In this document: piece by piece, positions 9,358 through 17,636 of the stretch
How the letters are laid out: the number at the start of each line of letters is the position of its first letter
How positions within the stretch are numbered: the first letter of the stretch is position 1
Assembly: GCF_024584705.1 (NCBI RefSeq)
Contig: NZ_CP097384.1
Span: 5,084,001-5,148,000 of the forward strand
DNA from: Blastopirellula sp. J2-11
Lineage (GTDB): Bacteria; Planctomycetota; Planctomycetia; Pirellulales; Pirellulaceae
Direction of reading: 5' to 3'
DNA: 64,000 nt
Notes under the pieces: generated by a model
Told to the model about the DNA's origin: nothing
The model's database searches: none
Seen by the model: only the letters and a program-made list of their open reading frames with translations
Program-made: the position numbers and the translations under genes

Positions 9358-10557
9358 ATGCTTTTCATCAAACAACACTGGACGACACTCGCGATCGGCG
9401 TCGCCGTCGGCGCGTTGGGGATCGCCTGGCTTGCAGGACTTTGGCAAATTGTCGTCGGCGTAGCCGCACTCGCTGCGGTCGCCGCATTCGTATTTCGCAT
9501 CGTACGCCATCGCCGACTTGCGGTAGCTGCATCGACAAGCGTAGCGCGCCCTCAAAGACCGAAATCACGCCCTGAGCCAGAGCCCTCCGATACGGAAGCT
9601 CTGGCTCGCTTGATGTTAGAGCAAGCACGATACGCTTTGCTGTTGCGACCCCAAATCGCGGCCAACCTGCCGCCGCATCTGTTAGACCAAGCCCGCGAAG
9701 CGTTTGACGACCAGATGACCATCGTCCCAGAAGGGGACGTCCTAGTCGGTCGTTGCAAAGGAAATGACGACCAGGAGCAAGCCTATGGCGGCAACCTGAT
9801 TCGGGTCGAAGCGGTCTATCTTGATCGCTTTCAAGTGACAAATGAAGAATACCAAGAATTTGTCAACGCCGGCGGATACGAACAGATGCCGCTGTGGGAC
9901 CCCGAAATCTGGCCGGCAGTGCTCGACTTTGTCGATCAGTCAGGCCTGCCGGGTCCCCGTTATTGGCGCAACAGCAAGCATGTCGAAGGGGAAGAACGAT
10001 TGCCGGTAGTCGGTCTTTGTTGGTACGAAGCGGCCGCCTATGCGCGCTGGGTCGGCAAACGACTTCCGTCTGATCCCGAATGGATGAAGGCCGGAGCATG
10101 GCCGGTCCCGTTGCCTGGCGCCGAACCAATCCAGCGCCGCTTTCCTTGGGGAGAGTCGATGGACCAAGGCCGAGCGAACCTTTGGGGCTGCGGTCCCGAG
10201 CATGTCGTCTCCGTCGATCAATACGGAAGCGGAGCAAGCGTAGGCGGGTGCCACCAACTGATCGGCAATGTTTGGGAATGGACCTCCAGTCGCTTCGGCG
10301 CCTGGCGATCTCCCGGAGATCAATTGGTGATGGATAGTGCGATGCGCAGCTTACGCGGCGGCGCCTATGACACCTATTTTGATCATCAAGCTTCGTGCGA
10401 TTATCAAAGCGGCGACAAGGCGGTCGCTCGCAAGCACAACATCGGGTTCCGCTGTGCGGTCAGCTTTTGCGATATTTTGCTCGAAGACGACTCGTTTGAT
10501 TCGGCAGGATCAGAAGACGAACTAGAAGCCGCCGGCGCGGCTGGGATGGAGAACTAA
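9358..10557 (+). CDS. Membrane-anchored formylglycine-generating-enzyme-like (SUMF1/FGE-sulfatase) protein
   Basis: 399 residues. An N-terminal pair of transmembrane helices (about 9-28 and 30-47) is followed by RIVRHRR, which by the positive-inside rule puts the rest in the cytosol. A ~70-residue linker leads to an FGE-sulfatase domain (about 120-372) with FPWGE, GNVWEWTSS, LRGGAYD and a final NIGFRCA. By hand alignment to human SUMF1, one active-site cysteine is kept (ASCDY) but its partner is Asp, so oxidase activity is doubtful. Its stop is 2 bp before the GTPase start. A binding or sensor role is inferred. Confidence 0.8.
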   Translation: MLFIKQHWTTLAIGVAVGALGIAWLAGLWQIVVGVAALAAVAAFVFRIVRHRRLAVAASTSVARPQRPKSRPEPEPSDTEALARLMLEQARYALLLRPQIAANLPPHLLDQAREAFDDQMTIVPEGDVLVGRCKGNDDQEQAYGGNLIRVEAVYLDRFQVTNEEYQEFVNAGGYEQMPLWDPEIWPAVLDFVDQSGLPGPRYWRNSKHVEGEERLPVVGLCWYEAAAYARWVGKRLPSDPEWMKAGAWPVPLPGAEPIQRRFPWGESMDQGRANLWGCGPEHVVSVDQYGSGASVGGCHQLIGNVWEWTSSRFGAWRSPGDQLVMDSAMRSLRGGAYDTYFDHQASCDYQSGDKAVARKHNIGFRCAVSFCDILLEDDSFDSAGSEDELEAAGAAGMEN

Positions 10558-10559
10558 TT

Positions 10560-11462
10560 ATGGTACGCAAAGCGCTCGTAGCCATGGAATCGTATCGCTT
10601 GGCGCAATACGCAGTTCCGATTTCCTGTTACATCTGCGGCGGCGACAACAACTACGATGTTGAGTTATGTCGTCACTGTTCGGCGCCGATGGCCTTGTCG
10701 CATCAAGCCAATTCGCAAGGGATCGAGCCTGGAATGATCGCCGTGCTGGGAACCGCCGCAGCTGGCAAAACCGTCTACTTGGGGATGCTGCTGGATATGC
10801 TGACGCGCCGAAACAATCGCGTGCAAGTATTGGCTCGCGGCGCGTTTTCGATCACCCTGCAACAACGCACGATGGCGGCGCTGGCCGCTTCCGCATTTCC
10901 TGAAAAAACGCCTAACGAACCAGATCGCTGGAACTGGGTTCATTGCCAAGCGAAGCTCCCCAGCCAAAAACGGCCGATCGAATTGATCATGCCCGATATG
11001 GCCGGCGAGGCGATCCTGGAAGAAGTCGATCACCCCCATTCGTATCCGGCGATTCACTCCTTCTTGAAAAAATGTGCCGGCGTTTTATTGTTAATCGACA
11101 CCGAACGGATCGAAGACGGCTCGCAAGAACAAAACTATTTCATGATGAAGCTGATTACCTATCTCAGCGAACAATCGCAAAAGAAACGTCGTGGCAAGTG
11201 CGTACGCCCTATGGCGATCGTATTTTCCAAAGCGGATCAGTGCGATCCCTGCTTCGCCAATCCGGATCGATACGCGCGTGATCGTACGCCGAACCTCTGG
11301 CAGCAGATCGGCGAACGTTTTGAGACGGTTGGCTTCTTCGCTTCCAGCGTGACCGGCGCGTGTACGCAGAAGATGGATCATGGCTTGAGGGTAAACGTAC
11401 CGCTGCGAATCGAACCGCGCGGCATTGTCGAGCCATTCGAGTGGCTCATTCGCAAAGTTTAA
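10560..11462 (+). CDS. Zinc-ribbon P-loop GTPase (double-GTPase/GAP1-type conflict-system family)
   Basis: 300 residues. An N-terminal zinc ribbon has Cys23, Cys26, Cys37 and Cys40. Next comes a GTPase-like domain with P-loop GTAAAGKT (64-71), Walker B/G3 as DMAG (146-149) and a G4-like SKAD (223-226) in place of NKxD. That set points to the TRAFAC GTPase class. ATG at 10560 has GGAG about 11 bases upstream; MESYRLAQY at 10584 is an alternative start. Placement between the FGE-like and GAP1-like genes suggests a nucleotide-switch component. Comparison to the 'DO-GTPase' families is from memory and unverified. Confidence 0.75.
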   Translation: MVRKALVAMESYRLAQYAVPISCYICGGDNNYDVELCRHCSAPMALSHQANSQGIEPGMIAVLGTAAAGKTVYLGMLLDMLTRRNNRVQVLARGAFSITLQQRTMAALAASAFPEKTPNEPDRWNWVHCQAKLPSQKRPIELIMPDMAGEAILEEVDHPHSYPAIHSFLKKCAGVLLLIDTERIEDGSQEQNYFMMKLITYLSEQSQKKRRGKCVRPMAIVFSKADQCDPCFANPDRYARDRTPNLWQQIGERFETVGFFASSVTGACTQKMDHGLRVNVPLRIEPRGIVEPFEWLIRKV

Positions 11463-11515
11463 ATCGGTTTGATCATCGCTTGCCTCCAACTTCCCCTCGC
11501 AGGTTCTCATCCTTT

Positions 11516-12895
11516 ATGGGCGTCACGATCCAACAAGCAATTTTCACTTCGGCGCAAACCTCGCGTCTTGACGGCTATCAACTGGTCGCCGCTAGTCGCG
11601 GAGTTTCCGTAGAAGACTCGCGCGAACTAGCGACTTGGTGCCCGGCGCACGATGCGATGCTACGTGATGATTTCGCCGCTTACAGCGTCAATTTTCATCC
11701 GATTGGCGCCGGTCGATATTGCGTCTCGCGCACCATCAATGGACAGACCGAATATAGCGGCCGCGGCGGTCGCCAGGTGTACACCCACTGTCTGTTGATT
11801 GACGCGCCGCAGTTTGCGCTATTCGCCAACAATCCGTTTCATCTGCTGACCGCCGCAACGGTCGACGCGAATATTTGTTGGCAAAGCTCGCTTCCGTCCG
11901 AACTTTCCGAAATCAAGCTGCTTCCCGCCAGCAAAGGGATCGATCTGGCGTTGTTCAAACAATCGCAAAAAGACAGAACTCCCTACTTGCTGACCGCCTG
12001 GTTTCAGGAAGCGCTCGATAAGCCTCGCTTGGCTCTGACCGGATACGGGGGGGATGAGAGTCTCTTCGCTCAGTTCTTCAATCTGACGCCGATTAGTCTC
12101 CGTCCACAATTCTCCTTCTCGACCGGGCTCCGCTATTCACAGCGGCGACCATTCCGGTTTCTCGGATTGGAAAGCAATCATGAAGAGCAACGGCGAGCCG
12201 TTCGCGGAGAAGGGATGACGCTGCTTGATCTGGCGAATCCGCCGATGAACGGGGACCGCTTGCGAAACGCGTGGGCGACATGGATCTTGGTCGCGTTGCG
12301 CACCAATTTACCAGCGTCTGCGGTTAAGCTACTTAGTCAGGCAGATCCCCGTCTCGACATGTCGCAGCTCGATGTCTTGGGCCAACAATTGCGACTCAAA
12401 TTGCTCTCCATGGAAGAGGACGAAACGCAGATTGCCGCCGATATGGAACGTGAAGACGTAGTCGCCTCCGCGATCACCGCCGTCGACGCACCCAACACGT
12501 CAGAAGGACAACGCAAGATTGTCCGCAGCCACGCGCCGCATCCGGCTCACTCACGCGCCGCTAGTTCGGCTCGCTTGGTGCAAATTGCTGGACCATTACC
12601 CTCGACGCAAATCGCAGGAATCTCGATTCATGAGCAGCAGCGATTGGCGCAGCTGGATGAGTTGGTCGCTGGAGCTCTGACCGGCAGCATCGAATCCCTC
12701 GCCCAATTGCAGAACGTCTGGCCCGAGATTGCGTGTGAACTTCCACCGTCCCTGCGCAGTGACGTGCAAGAGCGGTACCTTGCCTACGCCGTTGTCGCTT
12801 GGAAGCGGCTCAACGACCGACGCATCAGCCGCAATCCGCAAACTGCAGCAAGTTTGCTCGACGTCCTCTCGCTGATATTCACATCCGCGGCCTAG
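11516..12895 (+). CDS. GTPase-associated protein 1 (GAP1)-like protein
   Basis: 459 residues, cytosolic. The N-terminal ~100 residues carry a motif series that I recall for the GAP1 N-terminal domain: IQQAIFTS at the start, GYQLVAASRGVS (20-31), ELATWCPAHD, SVNFHPIGAGRYCVSRT and YSGRGGRQVYTHCLL. The middle (about 180-300) contains FNLTPISLRPQFSFSTGLRYS, and the tail is Ala/Arg-rich with a helical end. The start was set at ATG 11516, 53 bp after the GTPase stop; an upstream in-frame extension to 11360 would overlap the GTPase gene. No strong ribosome-binding site is visible. It probably partners the GTPase. The family call is a motif match only. Confidence 0.7.
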   Translation: MGVTIQQAIFTSAQTSRLDGYQLVAASRGVSVEDSRELATWCPAHDAMLRDDFAAYSVNFHPIGAGRYCVSRTINGQTEYSGRGGRQVYTHCLLIDAPQFALFANNPFHLLTAATVDANICWQSSLPSELSEIKLLPASKGIDLALFKQSQKDRTPYLLTAWFQEALDKPRLALTGYGGDESLFAQFFNLTPISLRPQFSFSTGLRYSQRRPFRFLGLESNHEEQRRAVRGEGMTLLDLANPPMNGDRLRNAWATWILVALRTNLPASAVKLLSQADPRLDMSQLDVLGQQLRLKLLSMEEDETQIAADMEREDVVASAITAVDAPNTSEGQRKIVRSHAPHPAHSRAASSARLVQIAGPLPSTQIAGISIHEQQRLAQLDELVAGALTGSIESLAQLQNVWPEIACELPPSLRSDVQERYLAYAVVAWKRLNDRRISRNPQTAASLLDVLSLIFTSAA

Positions 12896-12901
12896 AGAAC
12901 C

Positions 12902-14035
12902 TTACTTGCGCCCCGCCGGTTTCGCAGGCGTTGCCGGCGGTGGATTGTTCGTCGGCATTTTTGGTTGCGGGGGCTTTTGCAACTTCGGCGGCAAGATCGC
13001 GTCAACTTGGATCGCTTTGCGGCCTTTGAACGCGCCTGGAAAGGCCAGAAACTTGGTCACGCCGTTCACGCTTACTTGCAGCGGTTCGCGTGAATCCTTC
13101 GGCGTTGTAATCACATCCCCCACGCGCAGTTCCAGCAGGTCTTCGGTCGTAATCTTCGTCTCGGCCAGCGTCACGCCAACTTCGACCGAAGCGCCGTCGA
13201 TCTGCGTACTGAGCGCCTGTCGCGACTCTTCGCTCACTTCCGAAGTGCCGTAGGCGAACCAGGTATTCGCGGTCAATTTGCCGCCGATTCGTTCGATCGA
13301 ATTGAACGGGATACACAAGTTCATCATCCCGCGTACGTCGCCGATCGTCAGTTCAAAACTGATCAGCACGACCACTTCATTCGGTGGGACGATCTGCACC
13401 AACTGCGGGTTACTCTCGACGCGGACGACGTTCAATTGCAGGTCGAGGACGTTCTCCCAGGCAATTCGCAGCTCACGCAAAAATAAATTGGTGATCCGCG
13501 CAACCAGCGTTAGTTCGATCTCGGTCAGTGGGCGGCGTGAAACTGGGCTGCTCTCTTTGCCGCCCCCCAGTAAACGATCGATGATCGGATACAGGATCGA
13601 CGGATTGATGTCGAGAATCAGGTTCCCTTCCAGCGGACTGGCGGTCAACAAATTGAAACAACTGGGATTCTCAAGACTGAAGATGAACTCGCTATAGGTC
13701 AGCTGATCGACGCTGGTCAGTTTCACTTCGACGATGTTGCGCAGCAGCCCCGAAAGAGCGGCGCCAAAGTTTCGACCGAAGCCTTCGTGCATCGATTGCA
13801 GCGCCCGCATCTGCTCTTTGCCGACGCGTTCTGGACGCTTGAAGTCGTAAGGAGTGATCTTCTCGCGCGGGCGCGCAGGCTTCGTAATGTCGTCGCTGGC
13901 GGACGTGGTCGCGGCGACGTTCTGGACGCTGGCTTGCTGTGGACTGGCGGCCTCGGGCTTTTTGGGCCCGCTCGCTTCCATCGCGTTCAGCAGGCTTTCG
14001 ACCTCCGCCTGGCTCAGCACATTGTCGTTGCCCAT
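12902..14035 (-). CDS. fliM: Flagellar motor switch protein FliM
   Basis: FliM sits in the C-ring of the flagellar motor, binds CheY-P and sets rotation direction. The 377 residues begin with LSQAEVESLL, the CheY-binding N-terminal peptide. After a Pro/Ala/Ser linker comes the middle domain (ITPYDFKRPERVGKEQMRAL, FSLENPSCFNLL, PSILYPIIDRLLGG) and a C-terminal SpoA-like domain (ISTTEDLLELRVGDVI type, here ITTEDLLELRVGDVI). AGGGAGGG precedes the ATG. No other flagellar gene is nearby; it lies 42 bp downstream of proA and converges with the GAP1-like gene with 6 bp between stops. Confidence 0.95.
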   Translation of the reverse strand: MGNDNVLSQAEVESLLNAMEASGPKKPEAASPQQASVQNVAATTSASDDITKPARPREKITPYDFKRPERVGKEQMRALQSMHEGFGRNFGAALSGLLRNIVEVKLTSVDQLTYSEFIFSLENPSCFNLLTASPLEGNLILDINPSILYPIIDRLLGGGKESSPVSRRPLTEIELTLVARITNLFLRELRIAWENVLDLQLNVVRVESNPQLVQIVPPNEVVVLISFELTIGDVRGMMNLCIPFNSIERIGGKLTANTWFAYGTSEVSEESRQALSTQIDGASVEVGVTLAETKITTEDLLELRVGDVITTPKDSREPLQVSVNGVTKFLAFPGAFKGRKAIQVDAILPPKLQKPPQPKMPTNNPPPATPAKPAGRK

Positions 14036-14077
14036 GAATCCCTCCCTGAATTCAATCGGTTCGTCGCGGACGAGCCG

Positions 14078-15352
14078 TTACGAGCGTATCTGACCGTCGC
14101 CGTAAACGACGTATTTGTAACAAGTGAGCGCCTCGAGACCGCACGGCCCCCGCGCATGGAACTTGTCCGTACTAATTCCAATCTCGGCGCCCAGGCCAAA
14201 TTCGCCGCCATCGTTGAATCGCGTGCTCGCGTTCACCATCACCGCCGAACTGTCAATCCGCGAAGCGAATTCACGAGCCGCCGCCAGATTGCGCGTCACG
14301 ATCGATTCGGTATGTTTTGAGCTATACAGATTGATATGGCGAATCGCCGCGTCGAGCGACTCCACCACTTTCACACTGATGATCGGGCCCAGGTACTCGG
14401 CGGCGAAGTCCTCATCGGTCGCCGTCTTCGCTTTCAAGATCAACGATTGCGTGGTCGCGTCCCCCCGAATCTCGACTCCCCGTTCAATCAGCGCGGCGCC
14501 GATCGCCGGCAAAAATTGATCGGCCACATCTTGATGCACGACCAACGACTCGGCGGCGTTGCAGACGCCGTAACGATGGCACTTGCTGTTGACCGTGATC
14601 GACATCGCCATGTCGAGATCGGCGTCGCGATCGACGTAAACATGACAGTTGCCGTTGAAGTGCTTGATAACCGGCATCGTCGCTTCGTCGGCGACGCGGC
14701 GAATCAGCCCTTCGCCGCCGCGCGGAATCGCGACGTCGATATATTGATTCAGTTTTAAAAAGTGCCCGACCGCGGCTCGATCGGTCGTGTTGACCAACTG
14801 CACCGCCGACGAGGGAATATCAAAATCGAGCGCCGTCTCTTGCATCACTTCGACAATCGCCCGCGACGAATGAGCCGCTTCTTTGCCGCCACGCAAGATC
14901 ACGGCGTTGCCGCTCTTCACGCAGATCGCGGCGGCATCGGCGGTCACGTTGGGGCGCGACTCGTAGATGAAGAAGACCACGCCCAGCGGGACGCGTACTT
15001 TTTGAATGTCGAGGCCGTTCGGACGAACCGTCGAGTCGATCACCGAGCCGATCGGATCGGCCAGCATCGCGATCTCTTCCAGACCGGTCGCGATCCCCTC
15101 GATCCGCTTGCTGTCAAGTTTCAACCGGTCGATCTCGGCCGCGGTCAGACCATATTCGGGCGCCGCCGCCAGGTCGATCGCATTGGCCGCGATGATCGCT
15201 TTTTCGGCCGCACGCAGTTGCTTCGCTGATTCTCGCAGCCAGCCGTTCTTCTGTGCGCCGGAGACCAAAGCCAAAGCGGCCGAAGCCTCTTTCGCCCGGA
15301 GCGCGGTTTCCAGACAGTACTGGGCCAGATCTTGGTTCTCGAGAATCGACAT
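14078..15352 (-). CDS. proA: Gamma-glutamyl phosphate reductase
   Basis: Second step of proline biosynthesis: NADPH-dependent reduction of gamma-glutamyl phosphate. The 424-residue form starts at ATG 15352 (MSILENQDL) with AAGG upstream; a Met 14 codons earlier has no site. The catalytic cysteine is in YGVCNAAESLVVH, and the cofactor-fold strands include GVVFFIYESRPNVTADAAA and NAVILRGGKEA. The C-terminal signature GLEALTCYKYVVYGDGQIR is intact. proB is not in the window. It is 42 bp upstream of fliM and may be co-transcribed. Confidence 0.96.
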   Translation of the reverse strand: MSILENQDLAQYCLETALRAKEASAALALVSGAQKNGWLRESAKQLRAAEKAIIAANAIDLAAAPEYGLTAAEIDRLKLDSKRIEGIATGLEEIAMLADPIGSVIDSTVRPNGLDIQKVRVPLGVVFFIYESRPNVTADAAAICVKSGNAVILRGGKEAAHSSRAIVEVMQETALDFDIPSSAVQLVNTTDRAAVGHFLKLNQYIDVAIPRGGEGLIRRVADEATMPVIKHFNGNCHVYVDRDADLDMAMSITVNSKCHRYGVCNAAESLVVHQDVADQFLPAIGAALIERGVEIRGDATTQSLILKAKTATDEDFAAEYLGPIISVKVVESLDAAIRHINLYSSKHTESIVTRNLAAAREFASRIDSSAVMVNASTRFNDGGEFGLGAEIGISTDKFHARGPCGLEALTCYKYVVYGDGQIRS

Positions 15353-15533
15353 GAAACCTTGAATTGGTAATGGGTTAGCGAGCTGAGGGCGCACAGGCGT
15401 CCAACTCGGTAGTATCGAGGGATTCGCCGTTTAAGTCAATGGAAACGCAGCGGCGAACAAGGTTCACGATTTTAATGCAACCTGCTTCACAGAAAGCACT
15501 TACGATCGACCTCCACGCTTTGCGGGATTCGCT

Positions 15534-16076
15534 CTAGAGACGAGACAACAGATATTTGTGGATATTGCCGTTCATCCTCCATCCAATCAGCACGCAGCCC
15601 AGGCCAAATGCCGCGCCGGCTGAAAGCTTCCAGATCAGCGGCAGCCCCTGTTGAAGCGGCAGGATGTAGAGGATCGGTCCCCAGAGGATCACCAGAGGAA
15701 AGACATATCCCAATACGGCAGTAGTCGTTCGGTGTCGATCAGCATTTCGCAGCGCAAAAGCAATGCTGCCGTGACACAGTCCACTCATCCCGCCTAACAA
15801 TCCGCCAAAGAGTGCAAGTTGCAGCAATTGAGCTCCCAGCATGGTTCGTCCCCCCGCTGAATAGACAAACTCACCGAATGCCCCCACCGAGAGATAGAAC
15901 AGACAGACCAGCGAGAAGCCGACGATCCCAATGACGCCAGCGCCATTCAGAGCGCCGGAGATTAGCGGCAGCGCCAACCAACGCCCGATCCGATCCCCAT
16001 CGATCAACGGCGCGTCAGCCGGATCTTCATCCTCGATCGGCGGGCTGGCGAACGGGTTGCTGTCAGGTTCGGTCAC
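15534..16076 (-). CDS. NPFASP-type membrane protein, unknown function
   Basis: 180 residues. A short acidic N-terminus carries NPFASPPIEDED (residues 7-18), followed by four hydrophobic helices (about 40-65, 80-105, 118-140 and 148-168). It starts with GTG, whose first bases overlap the stop of the upstream gene (GTGA), so translation of the pair is probably coupled. The N-terminal NPxASP tag is shared with that neighbour. No function can be assigned; this is the last gene of the long operon. Confidence 0.65.
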   Translation of the reverse strand: MTEPDSNPFASPPIEDEDPADAPLIDGDRIGRWLALPLISGALNGAGVIGIVGFSLVCLFYLSVGAFGEFVYSAGGRTMLGAQLLQLALFGGLLGGMSGLCHGSIAFALRNADRHRTTTAVLGYVFPLVILWGPILYILPLQQGLPLIWKLSAGAAFGLGCVLIGWRMNGNIHKYLLSRL

Positions 16077-16678
16077 GATGACGACGACTCTTGCAAAAGG
16101 CGGGGATCCGTACTATCTCGACTTCGAAACAGCGTGCCCGTGATGAGTGAGAAGACGTAAATCCCAACTCCGCCCGAACTGAGCAGAATGGCGAACGCTG
16201 AAACCATACCCGGTCCCGGATCGATCGTTCCCCCTGCGAGTACAGTAGAACTCACCAGTATCAGTACTGGGAGCGTCGACAGGATCAGGCAGAGCAAAAA
16301 CAGTATCCACTCACGATAGCGGAACTTCTGCAAGCCATAGGCGATTAGCCCCAAAAAAAGAGCACTCACACCGGAAATCGCACAACCGAGGAGAACCATG
16401 AGCAAGAATGCCAGGACGAGGGATTTCAGGTTCGACCAATCGGTGAGCAGAAACCAAAATACGGTCCATCCATTAAGGATCGCCGTGATGCCCAAGCTCA
16501 TCAAAAACAGTAAGCACCCGGCTACGACGCCGCCGATTATCCCGCGACGAGCGGACCACCAAAGCCAGATTCGCAGCGGATGCGGTGCGCCGCTTACCGG
16601 CGATTGGACTTCGGCGTGAGACCGATCCTCGCGTGGACTGGCATACGGATTTTCGTCGACTGTCTTCACATCATCCAT
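16073..16678 (-). CDS. NPYASP-type membrane protein, unknown function
   Basis: 201 residues. The start is set at MDDVKTVDENPYASPREDRS, giving the N-terminal NPYASP tag seen in the next gene; an upstream Met at 16744 would overlap folP. There are four hydrophobic helices. It is 23 bp downstream of folP and overlaps its partner by 4 bp. The pair appears to be an old duplication with diverged sequence. Confidence 0.65.
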   Translation of the reverse strand: MDDVKTVDENPYASPREDRSHAEVQSPVSGAPHPLRIWLWWSARRGIIGGVVAGCLLFLMSLGITAILNGWTVFWFLLTDWSNLKSLVLAFLLMVLLGCAISGVSALFLGLIAYGLQKFRYREWILFLLCLILSTLPVLILVSSTVLAGGTIDPGPGMVSAFAILLSSGGVGIYVFSLITGTLFRSRDSTDPRLLQESSSS

Positions 16679-16701
16679 TCTACCCGCCAAGTGTGAACGT
16701 C

Positions 16702-17604
16702 TTACGAAGAAATTTCGCCCGCAACTCCATCCACTCCGCCGCACGCAACAAACAGCCGCAGCGCCTCGAAGTTCGCACGGACGTCATGCACGCGAATCAC
16801 CTGCACGCCTAGGCGTGCCAAAGCCAATGTTCCGCCAACACTGCCGTACGCTCGGGCAATCTCTTTGTCTTCTAGCAGTTTGCCGATGAATCCCTTGCGG
16901 GAATGCCCCACGAGCAGCGGTCGCTCCAGTTCATGATAACGCCCGCAGCCGGCCATCAAGTCAAGATTATGCTGATGCGTCTTGCCGAATCCCACGCCGG
17001 GATCGAGACAGATACGCGTTTGCTCAATTCCTGCTGCGATCAACGCATCGCGCCGCGCAGTCAGGTAGGCGAAGATATCCTCGACCACGTCCACGTACTG
17101 CGGATCGTCCTGCATCGTTTGCGGCGTTCCTTGCATGTGCATCGCACAGACGCCGGCGCCGCAATCGCGGGCAACGTCGATCATTCGCGGGTCGCCGCAG
17201 AGGCCGGTCACGTCGTTGATGATCTCGGCTCCGGCGGCGATCGCCTCTTTGGCGACAACCGCTTTAGAGGTATCGATCGAGATCGGCACATTGGTCACTT
17301 CGCTGAGATGCCGAATGACCGGAATCACGCGGCGCAGTTCTTCCGATACGTCGATCGGCTCTGAGTAAGGGCGCGTGCTCTCGCCGCCGATGTCTAAGAT
17401 CGCGGCGCCTTCGTCGACGCACCGCAGCGCGTGTTCTACGGCCTGCATTGGATCAAAGAAATTCCCGCCATCCGAGAAGCTGTCTGGCGTGACGTTGACA
17501 ATCGCCATCAACAGCGGCGTACGATCGAACGTAAGCGTGCGACTCCGCAGCTTCCAAGTAAGAGCTCGGGTGGGGAATCGGGCGGATAGTTCTTCGTGCG
17601 GCAT
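16702..17604 (-). CDS. folP: Dihydropteroate synthase
   Basis: Joins 6-hydroxymethyl-dihydropterin pyrophosphate to p-aminobenzoate in folate synthesis; target of sulfonamides. The 300 residues hold the full signature set: MAIVNVTPDSFSDGG at the N-terminus, GESTRPYSEPI, ISIDTSKAVV, EIINDVTG, CLDPGVGFGK and LLVGHSRKGFIG. It lies 32 bp downstream of the lptE-like gene and 23 bp upstream of the NPYASP pair. Confidence 0.97.
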   Translation of the reverse strand: MPHEELSARFPTRALTWKLRSRTLTFDRTPLLMAIVNVTPDSFSDGGNFFDPMQAVEHALRCVDEGAAILDIGGESTRPYSEPIDVSEELRRVIPVIRHLSEVTNVPISIDTSKAVVAKEAIAAGAEIINDVTGLCGDPRMIDVARDCGAGVCAMHMQGTPQTMQDDPQYVDVVEDIFAYLTARRDALIAAGIEQTRICLDPGVGFGKTHQHNLDLMAGCGRYHELERPLLVGHSRKGFIGKLLEDKEIARAYGSVGGTLALARLGVQVIRVHDVRANFEALRLFVACGGVDGVAGEISS

Positions 17605-17636
17605 CCCCTCAGTTTATCAGGGGGGCGCAGTACAAA

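Noticed and set aside
11360-11515. Upstream extension of the GAP1-like gene
   Set aside because: It would overlap the GTPase coding region by about 100 bp and reads as low-complexity Arg-rich sequence.
8398-12895. Reading the operon as a sulfatase-maturation locus
   Set aside because: No sulfatase gene is near and the FGE-like domain lacks one active-site cysteine.
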